Source: Blastocladiella emersonii ATCC 22665 (Eukaryota > Blastocladiomycota > Blastocladiomycetes > Blastocladiales > Blastocladiaceae). Taken from it: a DNA stretch of 64,000 nucleotides. A model generated the notes under the pieces. That model was given only the letters and a program-made list of their open reading frames with translations, had not been told where the DNA came from and ran no database searches. Below are positions 53,603 to 64,000 of the stretch, piece by piece. Within the stretch, counting starts at the first letter, position 1, and each line of letters begins with the position of its first letter. The position numbers and the translations under genes were made by a program. The DNA lies in contig JANHCV010000010.1 of assembly GCA_025594325.1 (NCBI GenBank), positions 1,612,001 to 1,676,000 on the forward strand. Direction: 5' to 3'.

Positions 53603-55460
53603 TCACTCGAACAGCGTGTTCTTGACCGCGTTCTCGGCATAGTGCAGCACCGCGGGCAGGATCTCCTCGCCCGTCGGGATGATCTCTACACGCGTGGACG
53701 CCACCCCAAGTTAGCCCACCCGTACTTGTTCCCGTTCCTCAGGGACACCGCCGTACCCTTCTTGTCGAGCACAAAGCCCGGGCCCCACCACTCGGCCGTC
53801 GGGCGCAGCTCGATCGTGATCCCGTACGGCCGCACGTACTTGGCCTTGGCCGGCGCGCCCTCGGCCGTCGCCGGCGTGATCGGGAACTGCTGCAGGGCAA
53901 AGTAGTCGCTCGCGCCGCCCGTCGTCGCTACGCGCGTGGACACGTCAAGTCAGCTCCCGCAATCAGAGCCACCCCCACCCCCAGCCAGCCGTACCGTAGA
54001 GGTCAATCGACTTCTGCGACGTGTAGCTCTTGCCGTGCACCTTCTTGATGATCTTGGCCATGGCGTCGCACACGGCCTTGTGCTCCTTCTCGTACGCGTA
54101 GTCCTTGCGCTCCCACCCGAGCGGGCGCAGGATCAGCTGCGAGTACGAGTGCAGGTCGAGCCCCGCCACTGTGCGCGGGTGGCTCAGGAAGAACTTGGTC
54201 AGCGCCTGCACCTCGGGCTCGGACGCCTCGGACGGGCCCCTACGAGTACCCCACGAATGAATGCGTCAGTACCCCCGACCGGTCCTCCCAACACTCGACA
54301 AACAAGTATGGGCGACGCACATGTACGTGTCCGAGTAGGGGAACTTGGAGCTGCCGCCGTGGCCCCAGTTGGCCGGGTAGTTGCGGTTGAGGTCGACGCC
54401 GTACGCCCCGCCGCCGTTGCTGCGCCGGTTCTTGCGCCACAGCCGGTCGCTCTCCCACGTGTACGCGTACCCGTCCGGGTTCACCACGGGCACGATGATC
54501 CACTCGGCCGCGTCGAGCAGCGCCGTGATGCGCGGCGCGCTGCTCGTCACCAGGTGGTACGTGAGGTACTGCGTCGTCGCGTCTACGTTTGTGTAGTTTG
54601 TGTGAGGGGCGAGCGTCAGTGAAGTTATGAGGAGGACCGACTGCCGCCGCGGAACGCAAAGGACGTACGCGAAATCCACTCGCGCGCGTGGATACCGCCC
54701 TGCACGTAGATCTGCTTCTTGCGGTCGAGCGGCACCGACGAGTTGCGGTTGGTGATCTTGAGCGCCATGAGCGTGCGGCCCTCGTGCGTCGTGCCAATGT
54801 TGGGCACCAGCTCGACGCGCTCCGGGTGGCGCTGCGCGAGGATCGTGTACCACTCGACAATCTCGTCGAACGGGTGGTACTCGCTGAACCACGTCTTGGG
54901 GTCCGACACGAGGTCGCGCACCGGGGTCGTCGCGGTCGCGACCGTGGCCCTGACGGCGCGGCGGGACGCGGCCTCGGGCGCCAGCATGTCGGCCTCAATG
55001 TCGCGCACGAGCGTCTCGGCCGACGCGAGCGGGACGTGGCGGCCGGCCACCTCGGCGAGGTCGGGGCGCGCGGCACGCACGTCGATGCGGCCGTCGGCAA
55101 CCGCCCACACGTCGGCGTTGAGATCGAGCAGCAGCTGGTGCAGGCGCGGCACGTCCTCGCGCTTGGCGGCGGTCAGGCGGAGCAGCTGCTGGCCTGCGGG
55201 TTGAGAGTGGCGTGTGGTGGGAAGTAGACGGTTAGTTGGACGGACGCGGCAAAGGGCGGGCGAGGTCGGTACGCACCCGAGTAGTCGGCGCGGGTAGGGC
55301 GCGAGCGCAGGGCCCACTGCGACGGGAGCGAGGCAAGGCTGCCGAGCCACGACGGCGCCGCGTCGGCCGGAGGGGCGGCCGCGAGGAGCAGCAGCGCGCA
55401 CGCAGCGGCGGCGGCGAGGGCGGCGAGGACGCCGAGGGTGGGGCGCGATGAGCGTTTCAT
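53603..55460 (-). CDS. Secreted zinc carboxypeptidase, M14A family (copy B)
   Basis: This is an exact duplicate of the gene at 6136 with the same six exons shifted by 47,467. The zinc ligands, catalytic Glu and signal peptide are intact. About 210 bp of upstream sequence (55461-55672) came with it. Beyond that lies the DENN gene, read in the opposite direction, so the two now share a 273-bp divergent promoter. Confidence 0.95.
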
Positions 55461-55707
55461 TGATTGATGTGTTTAATCTCCGCGGGCGATGAGCTACTGG
55501 GGAGGGAAGAAGCGAGAGGGTGGGAACCGGACCGCCCCAAACCCTTTCTTTCGCGGCGGCTGACCAACGCGCGCGCGGTGCCGAGCGACCGAATTTCGAC
55601 GCGTTTTTCGCCCCCGCGTGACGCCCACCTGACCGCGTCTCGCCCGGTTTTCGCCAAGACGCGTCCCGCGCTGACGGCTTCTCTTGCGCTCTCTAAACTC
55701 ACGCCAT

Positions 55708-55770
55708 ATGGAAACCGGAACCTCTGCGACACCATGCAATGCATCGACGCTGATGCCCCGGCGCACCTAG
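55708..55770 (+). promoter_or_regulatory. Short upstream reading frame overlapping the DENN start
   Basis: An ATG at 55708 opens 20 codons and stops at 55770, overlapping the DENN ATG (55734) in another frame. If the transcript starts upstream, it could dampen translation. The transcription start is unknown. Confidence 0.35.
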
Positions 55771-58700
55771 TGGAGTGTTTTGCCGCCTTTGAACTCACGG
55801 CGATCGAAGACTGTGCGACCCCTCTCGTTCGGGCCTCCTACGCGACGAGTCCGCTTTATCACGATCCCGTGCCATGTACAAACTCCTTAAGTCCAAGTCA
55901 CCCTTCGTGTGTCGGCGCTGCTCTCATCGATTCGCTGCATCTCTTTGCACTTCCAAACCCGGCCGCAATCCTGAGGGCAAGCGCCGATACGGACCCACCA
56001 TTTGGCCACCGTGAAACAACATGCAAACGAGGCTCGACAACTGGAGCACGCTGCTTAACCGCTGCGGAGGATTGGACATCTGCGAGCACGGCAGCTGTCC
56101 TGGATCTTCCCGCCTTCCATGAATTTGCGCTGACCGATGCTCACGGTCGACACCGCTATGCAAGCTGTCTTCGCGTTCCCGCACAGTGGGTTAGGTTCGC
56201 AGTTGGCGAAAACCCTGCGGCGGGGGTGCCCGATGTTCCGTTCGAAGCCCACCTTGCTGGGCAGTCCGATGGTCATCACAATTTAACCCCCGTTGACTGT
56301 GACCACGATCGCCCACTGCAGCGTCGCAAAGTAGTAACGTCCGGTGCCGGCGGCCAGCCGGTTCCCCGAAGTCCCTCCACCTCGTCATTGTTTGGAGCGC
56401 GGAGCGTGACCTGCTTCTGTGTCATCTCATCGCTCCCAGCCCTAGACACTCTTCGGCGATGCCTCGGTGATCTTCTCGAGCGAATCCAGAAAACTCGCGC
56501 GGCAGGAGGCTCCCCTTCCGCCCCTGTCATTGAAGAATGGGCCTGGAGCGTGCTTCACGACATTGTTTTACCAGTTCCTTCGTCGGACATTCAGCTCCGC
56601 CTCCAGCTTCCTGCCCTTGGTCAAACGATTTGCATCCCTACCAATGCGGGACGCTCTCAATCAAGCGCGGGCCCGCCCGTTTTGACCTGCGACTTTCCGC
56701 TCGCGCGACTTTCGGAGTATTTGTCAATCAACACCATCTGCTCAGCCATGGCCGCCATTCTTACCGAACGTCGAGTACTGGTCGTATCACGTTCGCCAAC
56801 TCTCACGATGCATGCTTGTGAAACTTTCCGGACACTTGTTGCGCCGTTACATTGGGTGTCAGTCTACATTCCGGTACTTCCAGCATCGCTCTGCGATGTT
56901 ATCGATGCACCGACGGTCTACCTCGTTGGATGTGATCGTTGGGCCCTGTCCGCTGTCGGTGTTGACCGTATCGTTGTACCTCAATCACGGAGCATGTCAC
57001 CACGCGACTCGGCGTACGTGGAAGGCCGCGGTGACGACCTCGTCATACGCACTCACCGGCATACCACTGAGCACCTGCCTGGCGGTGCCCCTCATTCCAG
57101 CTCCGAATCTACGAGTTCACCGTCTTTTGCGCCAGTAGTCGTGGACTTGGACGAGGACTGCCTATACAATTGGGATTCAACTGCGGCTGAACTTCCCTGG
57201 TCCCGGGGTCTCGCGCAGCGACTCAAAGCCGCAATCGGACTGGCCTCAATATCCACGGCTGATTCACTTTTTGGGACATGCGACTCATACACAACTTCTC
57301 CAAGCTCTGAACACGACCGCAACACTCGCGTACAGGAGGCCTGGATGGATTGGTGGGTCGAGGTGTTTGGCCAACATGAAGCTTCTTGTGACCAGGATAT
57401 GTTTTCAACTGAAAAGTGGCTTCAGCGCTTTGTCGAATGTTCGGAGCCCGCTCAAAACTGGGCCAGGGTACGTTTTCTGCTGCGTGTCGCACGTTGTCTC
57501 GTCCTCGCTAATCACTCCTTGAGCTAGGAGTTTTCCTCGACGACCATGTTCCAAGCGTTTATCGCCGATCGCATCCGTTCGAGAGCTGAGTCGCCATCAA
57601 GTGGGCCAACATCTGTGTTTGATCGCTATGCGGAATCGAGACTGAACCTTCCGCAGTGGGCGCGCCGATCTTTGACGACGAGCCTTCATACCTTGCCAAC
57701 CCCACTTCAGGCGACGACCGTCGAGTACTCGCTGGCGCGAATGAGCGAAGCCTCTTCCAGTTCGCCGCCTGACAACTCGTCATACCTTCATGTCCCTGCG
57801 CGTCTATGGAGCAACAGCGAAACCAGCGGCCGCGCCCAACTTACTTTCAGCCCGCAGATCATGGAGCTCCGAAAGCGTACAGAATCTATCATGACAGCTT
57901 ACGAGAGACCACTCGCCTCGGCCTTGGCTCCAACGACTCTATGTAACGTGGCTGGCGCTAGTCCCCCTCTCCACACTTCTGCTGCCGGAGAACTTCTCAA
58001 TGACGCATCAATGTGCGTGGATGTGGAAGGTTCCTCAGTGCCTCGTGTTGGCGCACTGCATGTTTCTTCAAGGGTTTCCGATTTTCAGGAGAGGCAACCG
58101 GACCACCGACATGAAGCGGGTTGTCACTCGCAACGCAAGCGCACGGGTACCGCAGCATCCTCCGGCTCGTACTCTGGTGGCAGTCACCACTTAGGCACAC
58201 CACACAAGGCGCGCAGCCGTGTCTCCAGTTCGTCTGGAACTATCTTGTCAGCGGTTCGACATCCATTGGTTCTCCTTCAGACGCCCTCACAAACCTCAAT
58301 CACGACTGAGCAAATGGCATCCAACTCCTCCAATGAACTTGTGGAGCTTTGTACGATGACGCCCAGGCGCATGCAAGCCTCCGCAAATTCACCACAGGAA
58401 AGCCCAATGAAACGGCGGATCACCGCCGTCCACCGCTCAACACCTTCTAGTGACTTGCGCCGCGGCCTTGCGGCCCTCACCGCCTCACTATCTCTGAGTT
58501 CTGTTGCGCACGAGGCGCGGGCTGGTAGCGTAGAGACTGCACCCGAGTTCCTTCTCCTTAACGCTGGCCTGGAACAGCAACGTGTTGCACCCTCATTACA
58601 AGACCCGCCCGGCTCAAACTTGGAGCATTTGTCGTCTCTTCTGAATGATATGATCCTCGAGTTCACGACACATGCACGAATGGAGCAAGGCTCGAGTGGC

Positions 58701-59541
58701 CGACCGAGAGCTTTCATTGTGGACGATGGGCGGGTGCTCACGAAGATCAGTCGGTCGCCAGGATTCCTCAAAGTTGCCGAGCGTGCTCGATGGCTCGCGC
58801 AGTCTGACCTATGGCCCGAACTTGGCTCTAGCTCAACTCCAACGCTACGCATGTGCGTTTACGCAAACCTGCGCAGTCTCCTCATGCTGCACTCTGCGTG
58901 TTCCATCCTCCATACGGCCACAGGCACGTCAATTGGAAGCCAAACACGGGTTGCTTACAATGTCGCGGGGCAGTCCTTCGATCTGGAAGCGCTTAGTGTG
59001 GCCACTCTGACAACTCCAGTACTCGGTGGAACTGGTAATGGAAGCGACATCACAGCCTCGCCCCTGTTCAGCCTAGCCTTGGCAGACGGCACTTCCCGTG
59101 GTCCAAGAACAATAGTGTGGTCGTCAGAAAACGCTGCCGACATGCTTGTCGAGCAAGCGACTGAATTCGTTGATCGTGCGTTCCTTCCCTTGCTCGAACA
59201 TGGCCGGAGAACGCTTTATGTTCCGCGCATCGGGTACGCTTTACATCGCGCTACTGCTCATCATAGCGCTCCCACTCATGCGCTAACCGACTGTCATTCT
59301 GCTATTCCCTTGTAGTGGAAGCCTGTCACTCGGCCGGTCTGTTGATTCGAGCTCAGCGGCCCGCGACCTTGTGCTCTGGATCGCCACTCACCTTCGAGAG
59401 ACTCGGCTCGTCCAATTTCTCAATGAGCACGGGCTGGTTAAACACACTCCACAGCTGCGACTTTCGAGCAAACTGACTATCCGGTTGCTTCCTGCTGCTG
59501 AGGGTGCTGGTTTCCGCTTTCCGCTGCCACGTTTCGCGTGA
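55734..59541 (+). CDS. DENN-domain protein (probable Rab guanine-nucleotide exchange factor)
   Basis: This is a probable activator of a Rab GTPase in membrane traffic, 1,221 aa in three exons (55734..57467, 57528..59233, 59316..59541), in phase. The upstream DENN part contains EFALTDAHGRHRYASCLRV and CFCVISSLPALDTLRRCLGD. The central DENN core is clear: LSINTICSAMAAILTERRVL, VSRSPTLTMHACETFRTLV and WVSVYIPVLPASLCDVIDAP. The dDENN part crosses the first intron (VVVDLDEDCLYN ... EFSSTTMFQAFIADRI). A long Ser-rich region follows, then a C-terminal domain I do not recognise (LYVPRIG, THLRETRLVQFLNEHGLV). The exact DENN subfamily cannot be fixed by eye. Confidence 0.88.
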
Positions 59542-60657
59542 ATGTGAGGATTCTTGATGGAGGATTCACGTAACTTTTATAGACCCGTTCTCTTTCTCTC
59601 TCCAAAGCCAAACCCCATCCATGTTAGCATAAATCCCAGTCATTGGTGTCGCGCGACGCGCGTGATGCTCGGGTCACGCGCGAGCGCGTAGCGCCGATCG
59701 CGCCACATTGCCCACCACCGCGAACACGGCTGTTCGCGCCCGGCCGCAGCTGGTGACTCGCCGCCCGTTTCCTGTCGCCCTCAAAAGGTGGCCGCACCCT
59801 CGCCGCGGACGTGAGCTCTCTTTAGCTCACGTTTCCTGATCATACAGGTGTGTGCGGCCTCCTCACCCTCCTTTTCCCTCTTGTTTCCTCTCCATCTTGT
59901 CCCCATCATTCTCCCGAATAAAGCTCACGTTTCCGGATCATACAGTTGTCTCGGGAATCGTGTGGGCTCGACACCACCAGCGCCGTGCTTTCCCCCGCGG
60001 TGCTCTTCATTGGGACCACTGCTTATGGCTGCAGGACGCCGTGGAGGCGTGTATTGATCTTCAGGGCAAAGAAAACTTCAAGAGCTGGCTGGCCAAGGAG
60101 ATACGGAGACGGATTTCGTGTAATTGGTCTGCGGGTGCGGGGTACTAAGTGGATGGTCGTCAGGCTGGTTTGCGAGTCCTCAAATCTCTCCACAGCGAGA
60201 TTAGACGCTTCGCGGTACCGTCACGGACAACATTGAGAGCGTCCACCAATTGAAGCAGAGCGCCGCCACGGACCGAAATCAGCGAGTGAGTGGACGTGAC
60301 GCTAAGGTGCACGTGACGTTCGACACTGACGCGCCACCGTGTGCGCCACCTGTCGGCGGTCGGCGTTCATCCCCCCCCTCCGGATCACCGTAGGCGTTCA
60401 TTGACTCCTCCCGACAGTCTATGCAACGAACTACTATCACTTGACGCAATCCGCCATTCCAGTCAATGACTTCCCTCGCGCCGGTTCCCGCGCCCCCTGC
60501 CCGGCGGAGGCCGTCCCGCCACCGCCCCGGCAGGACCCCGACCGCGGTGAGCGATCGCGACTGTACGTTGGTTGGATAAATAGCGTCTTGCCGCTGTTCT
60601 GCTAAGTCTACATGTTGGTAAATCTTTCCAGTGCTTCTTGCGTATGGTTTGGACTCG
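59542..60657. other. Intergenic 1.1 kb with a spaced 24-bp direct repeat
   Basis: A 24-base motif (AGCTCACGTTTCC...CATACAG) occurs at 59824-59847 and 59922-59945 with one mismatch. CACGTG occurs near 60311. A + strand frame around 60025-60145 (LQDAVEACIDLQGKENFKSW) looks protein-like but has no start or continuation, so it is not annotated. The Sec5 promoter lies at the right end. Confidence 0.5.
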
Positions 60658-63600
60658 ATGGATGCCGATCGCTGGGTTGAGCCCAGCGGCGAATCGAGTG
60701 CTGTTGTCCACGGTCCCACGGTTTCAAGCTTAGGAAGCGCGGAACTTGTCAAATCAGCTTCCAATGCAAGCGTTGGACCACCGGGGCTCCCTCACGCCGT
60801 TGGCCCGGCTGGCAGCCGTGGCGCTGACCTCACTGCAGCCGGCAGCGGAGCCGTCGAGGACATCGACCCGCTTTGCCTCAAGGGCAGTATTTTCCGCGAT
60901 CTTCCCCGGAACTCGGCTGTAAGCCGCGAGCAGCTCTCTATCTCGCATCGTGAGTTCGACCCCAAAAAGTTCCTTGCCCATGTTCACCCTGAAGCAACGT
61001 TTCGGGACCTCGAGTACGGGCTATCCCGGCTGGACGATACGGGCGAGCAGCAGGCGGAACTCATGCGAGGGCTGGTCCGCGACTACTTTGGCGACTTCAT
61101 CATGGCCAAGTCAACCGTCGACGGTACGCAACAGGTATTGATTTGGTGCTGCAGATATCGTTAACTCACTCCTGTCGTTCTTTCTCCTTCCTGTCTTCAG
61201 ACACCTTCCGAGCGATGAGCGCCCGCGAACTTGATCCTGCTGCTCAGTTCGGAACGGATGCGTTCTGGGACACGCTAAATATTGCCTCGACAACCAGCAG
61301 CCAAGTCTTTGGTCCTATTCTGGAACGTCGCTTGCAATCGGAGAAGATCAGATCCACCCTTGCGGTCCTGGAGCGATTCAAGTTTTTTATCAACTTACCC
61401 TCCGCTCTGCAGGCGGCTGTGCTCAATGGTCACTTGGACGCTGCGGTTCGCGACTTCAAAAAGGGGCGCGCCTTGCTGCAGTCCATGTACCCGTCCATAC
61501 TTGCTCCCATGGGGGAGCCGTTTTCCTTGGTGAGTCCCGCGCTATTGCTAGCCAGCAACGCTACTGCTTCGACCTTTTTACATCAACAGCGGCGCTTGTT
61601 TGAGGCTATTTGGGCCGAAGTTACGCATGTTACTGCTCAGGTCCAGGACCGGCTCTTTCGACAGCTCAGCGAGCATTCTCTGCCTGCAGACGAGCAAGAG
61701 CAAGCCATTTCCTTAATCCTGGATATCGACCCTGCAAGTGACCCGGTTTGGTTTTACCTCGAGTCGCGCTTCAAATGGATCCTCTCGCGACTCAAGGAGC
61801 GTGTGTCCCTTCATTACCGAGGTACGCACTGCGCAAGCTTTACCAAAGCCTCCACTTGTGGCCGTACGTGCGTTCGCTGCTAATTCGGGCGTTCCTTGTC
61901 GTTCGTTAGCTCAAGAAAGCAACTCTCAAGTACCTGAGCGTTTCCAGCCGGGCCAATTTCTGCGCGCCATTGCTGTGCGCAACAAAAAGGACTACGAGCA
62001 AGCGTTTGGTACGTATGATCCGGGTATGATCACACCGTTCAATGCTAATGTCGTCTGCACATTTTGCGATACCCATTCACCGCAGGGAAGGAGCCCGAGG
62101 CGGCAAACTGGCAAGCGCGCTCGCAGCTAATGTTGGATCTTGTTCACTGCCTTGCGGGAGCACTCCCCGATTTTTGGAAGCTTGCCAAAGGTTACATCGA
62201 GGGCAAGTACTCATCGAGGGACAATGGTGTACAGCAACCTGTCGGACGAGCCGGTGGCCGCGGAGGTCAGCTCAACTTGGACTTGGCCAAAGTCGAGCAG
62301 TGCCATCGCATGGTCCGTGATCTCGCGGACTACTTTGGGACCCTTGTTCAACATGTTGTCGCTCTTTCACCAGCGCACGGCAACGTACCAGGTACCGTTC
62401 CCGCGCACGGATACCCAAGCACAAGTCCCCCGTCGTCACCAGTGGCAGCAGTTCCAGGGCTCATGTCCCTTCCTCCGCTTCCGCCACTTACGCACGTCAA
62501 CAGCCTCACAGTGGCAGCATTCGCACCACGGATGGCGACTTCTCTTCATGACTGTTCTGAGCAAATCCTTCAAATCAAGGTCCCCTCAGACACTGTTGCT
62601 AGCGTGTTGTCGGCAGTGGACCGGGTTAAGGCACGCCTCCTGGAAATGTTGCTGGCCTCCTGGATCACAGGTACTCGGTTTTGCTTGAACAGCTAGATCT
62701 CTCATCGATATTGACGCGCCGTACCTCTAGACATCCACACTTTGGTTTTGCTCGAGGATTGGAAGCTGGACGAGAGCGGCTCCACTGCTCTGGTTGGCTT
62801 GTTTACTTCATACGAGAAGACCATGCTTCAGGCCGCCTATAAAGTCGCGCGTTCGGCAGCAGCCCAAGATAGCGGAGGGGCACCATCGATGCCAGCCACG
62901 CGCCTTGGCAATCTCATTGTGCCAACGTTTTTCGAATCTGTGGCCCAGTTTTTGGATGGTCTTCGCAACGTCCTTGTCACGGGACGAATCAACGAGGACC
63001 AGGCTGTTCCAGTCCCAGTCACTGCTCGGGGCAAATCTTTGCAAGGGGTCCCCGCAGGATCACTTACTGCTGGCAGCAGCGGGACCTGGCGTGCCCTCGT
63101 CTTATTGTGCAACCTGGACGCTGTCATTCACTCGGCCATACCATCATTGGTCACGATGCTTGAATCGCTTTCGGGGCAGCCCGTCTCTGCCGAGCTGAGC
63201 CGAGCTGTCGCGCTAGCACAGGCATTGGACGCCGAGGCCATGGTCAATGTGGTCCGGAAGTCAATTTCTGTCCTCGAGCCTCCTTTGCTACGAGGAACAG
63301 ACCCCAGCCAGGTCGACTGGCTTAACATGCCAAAGCCAACGGGTACGGGAATTCCATTTCTTCATCGACACCACCACGTAAAGTAACCCGACCTTCCTTT
63401 CTCTACAGTCGTCCGACCTTGGGTGTACCAGGTCCTTATGGAGGTGGTCGACTTACACGCGCTTGTCTCCACTGCATTTCCGCCTTTGACCACGCGAGTG
63501 ATCACTCAAGTGCTCGCTGGATTTTCGCAGCTCCTCATTTCAGCTGTGAAAAGGCTCGACGCGCTCGGGCTTGGCGGGCTACTCCAAGTCACCCTCGAAA

Positions 63601-63821
63601 TCGAGTTCATTCATCAAACTTTGTCAAAGTTCGAGTCACCCGAGGCCACGGAATGTTTCCAATCTGCATACACCTCGGCTATGCAGGCCTTCCGCCCAGC
63701 TCGCGGCGCTGACCCGCAAGCCGCCAAAGCTGAGCTGCACCAAGAGCTCGGAACTGTCAAAAACATCCTTTCGCATGCGTTTAAAGCAACTGACCTCCAG
63801 TATTCTTGCTTCCGCTCGTGA
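60658..63821 (+). CDS. SEC5: Exocyst complex component Sec5
   Basis: Sec5 is an exocyst subunit tethering secretory vesicles at growth sites. It has 911 aa in seven exons, 60658..61123, 61201..61529, 61590..61821, 61910..62008, 62086..62670, 62731..63342 and 63409..63821, in phase. The diagnostic block follows about 100 disordered residues: FDPKKFLAHVHPEATFRDLE, YGLSRL and DYFGDFIMAKSTVD, then DTFRAM. The rest is helical, as expected for CATCHR-type tethers. The intron 61530-61589 is 60 nt without a stop, so an unspliced reading is also open. I prefer splicing because it joins PFSL to RRLFEAIWAEV. It is slightly shorter than yeast Sec5. No IPT/TIG domain is seen, as in fungi. Confidence 0.9.
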
Positions 63822-64000
63822 CCGTTGGTGCATACTACACCACTGATCCTCGATTTGACTCTGTGAATTTCGTTGTTCACCGTTGATTATGAATAATAAT
63901 TTAATTTTTAAACCTCTACTAGTTCCCATGTTGTCCCTGGCTACTCTAGCGGGCTCCCCTAGCTTGTGCGTGCCTGCTGCCCGTTGGTAGCCGATTCTAC
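63822..64000. other. Right-edge sequence, AT-rich 3' flank of SEC5
   Basis: An AT-rich stretch (63884-63921, TGATTATGAATAATAATT and on) probably marks the SEC5 3' end. Too little remains to identify the next gene. Confidence 0.4.

Larger units (their letters stand above)
50298..55672 (+). repeat. Copy B of the 5,375-bp identical direct repeat
   Basis: This matches 2831-8205 over its whole length in the same orientation, at offset 47,467. The right edge is abrupt: both copies read CCCGCGCT and then share nothing. On both sides the local composition drops to lower GC than inside the block. Confidence 0.95.

Noticed and set aside
60025-60148. Possible dynein light-chain-like fragment (LQDAVEACIDLQGKENFKSW)
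   Set aside because: The resemblance is to the first helix only. The expected WHCIVG core does not follow in any frame, and there is no start codon.

Overview
This window is nuclear DNA of a GC-rich, intron-containing fungus. Genes carry short spliceosomal introns, mostly about 45-100 nt, usually opening GTACG or GTGCG and closing TAG or CAG. The gene set (Vps15, RNA polymerase I second subunit, Rrp7, Pcc1, Sec5, mitochondrial AspRS, mS37, a white-collar-2-like factor, a Kre9/Knh1-like wall protein) is fungal. A BK-like channel, a six-helix Kv channel and an ITFG2 homologue argue for an early-diverging, zoosporic-type lineage (Blastocladiomycota or Chytridiomycota) rather than Dikarya. That placement is inference. 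Almost all exon models given here were checked by hand for matching splice phases and a total length divisible by three.

Layout. 0-10 kb: the 5' end of a cytidine deaminase, a secreted subtilase, a RING/TRAF-type zinc-finger gene, an unrecognised 229-aa gene, a GPI-type wall protein, a secreted M14 carboxypeptidase, an acidic unknown protein and a J-domain-less DnaJ C-terminal protein. 10.6-15.3 kb: repeat-rich and gene-poor, with a perfect 45-copy heptamer array, a telomere-like tract, a three-unit ~350-390-bp tandem repeat and one FCP1-like phosphatase-fold gene. 15.3-29.6 kb: a small unknown gene, RPA135, VPS15 and a PAS-GATA (WC-2-type) factor. 29.9-37.4 kb: two potassium-channel genes in tandem. 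37.5-49.6 kb: compact, less GC-rich housekeeping genes (PCC1, F-box/LRR, RRP7, TXNDC17-like, ITFG2, mitochondrial AspRS, an asparagine-synthetase-type enzyme, an unknown protein, mS37). 50.3-55.7 kb: an exact second copy of the 2.8-8.2 kb block. 55.7-63.8 kb: a DENN-domain protein and exocyst Sec5.

The two strongest observations are these. First, a 5,375-bp direct repeat (2831-8205 and 50298-55672) shows no difference wherever I compared it. Its left edge lies in older, diverged homology, and its right edge stops 61 bp before the DENN start codon. Second, the BK-like channel reads T-S-G-L-S-T where a potassium filter T-V-G-Y-G-D is expected, directly upstream of a Kv channel with an intact filter.

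Several neighbours share themes. Protein turnover outside the cell (subtilase and carboxypeptidase) sits beside a wall protein. Vps15 and Sec5 serve membrane traffic. RPA135 and Rrp7 serve ribosome production, and Pcc1, AspRS and mS37 serve tRNA modification and translation. Nothing in the arrangement suggests an operon or a biosynthetic cluster.
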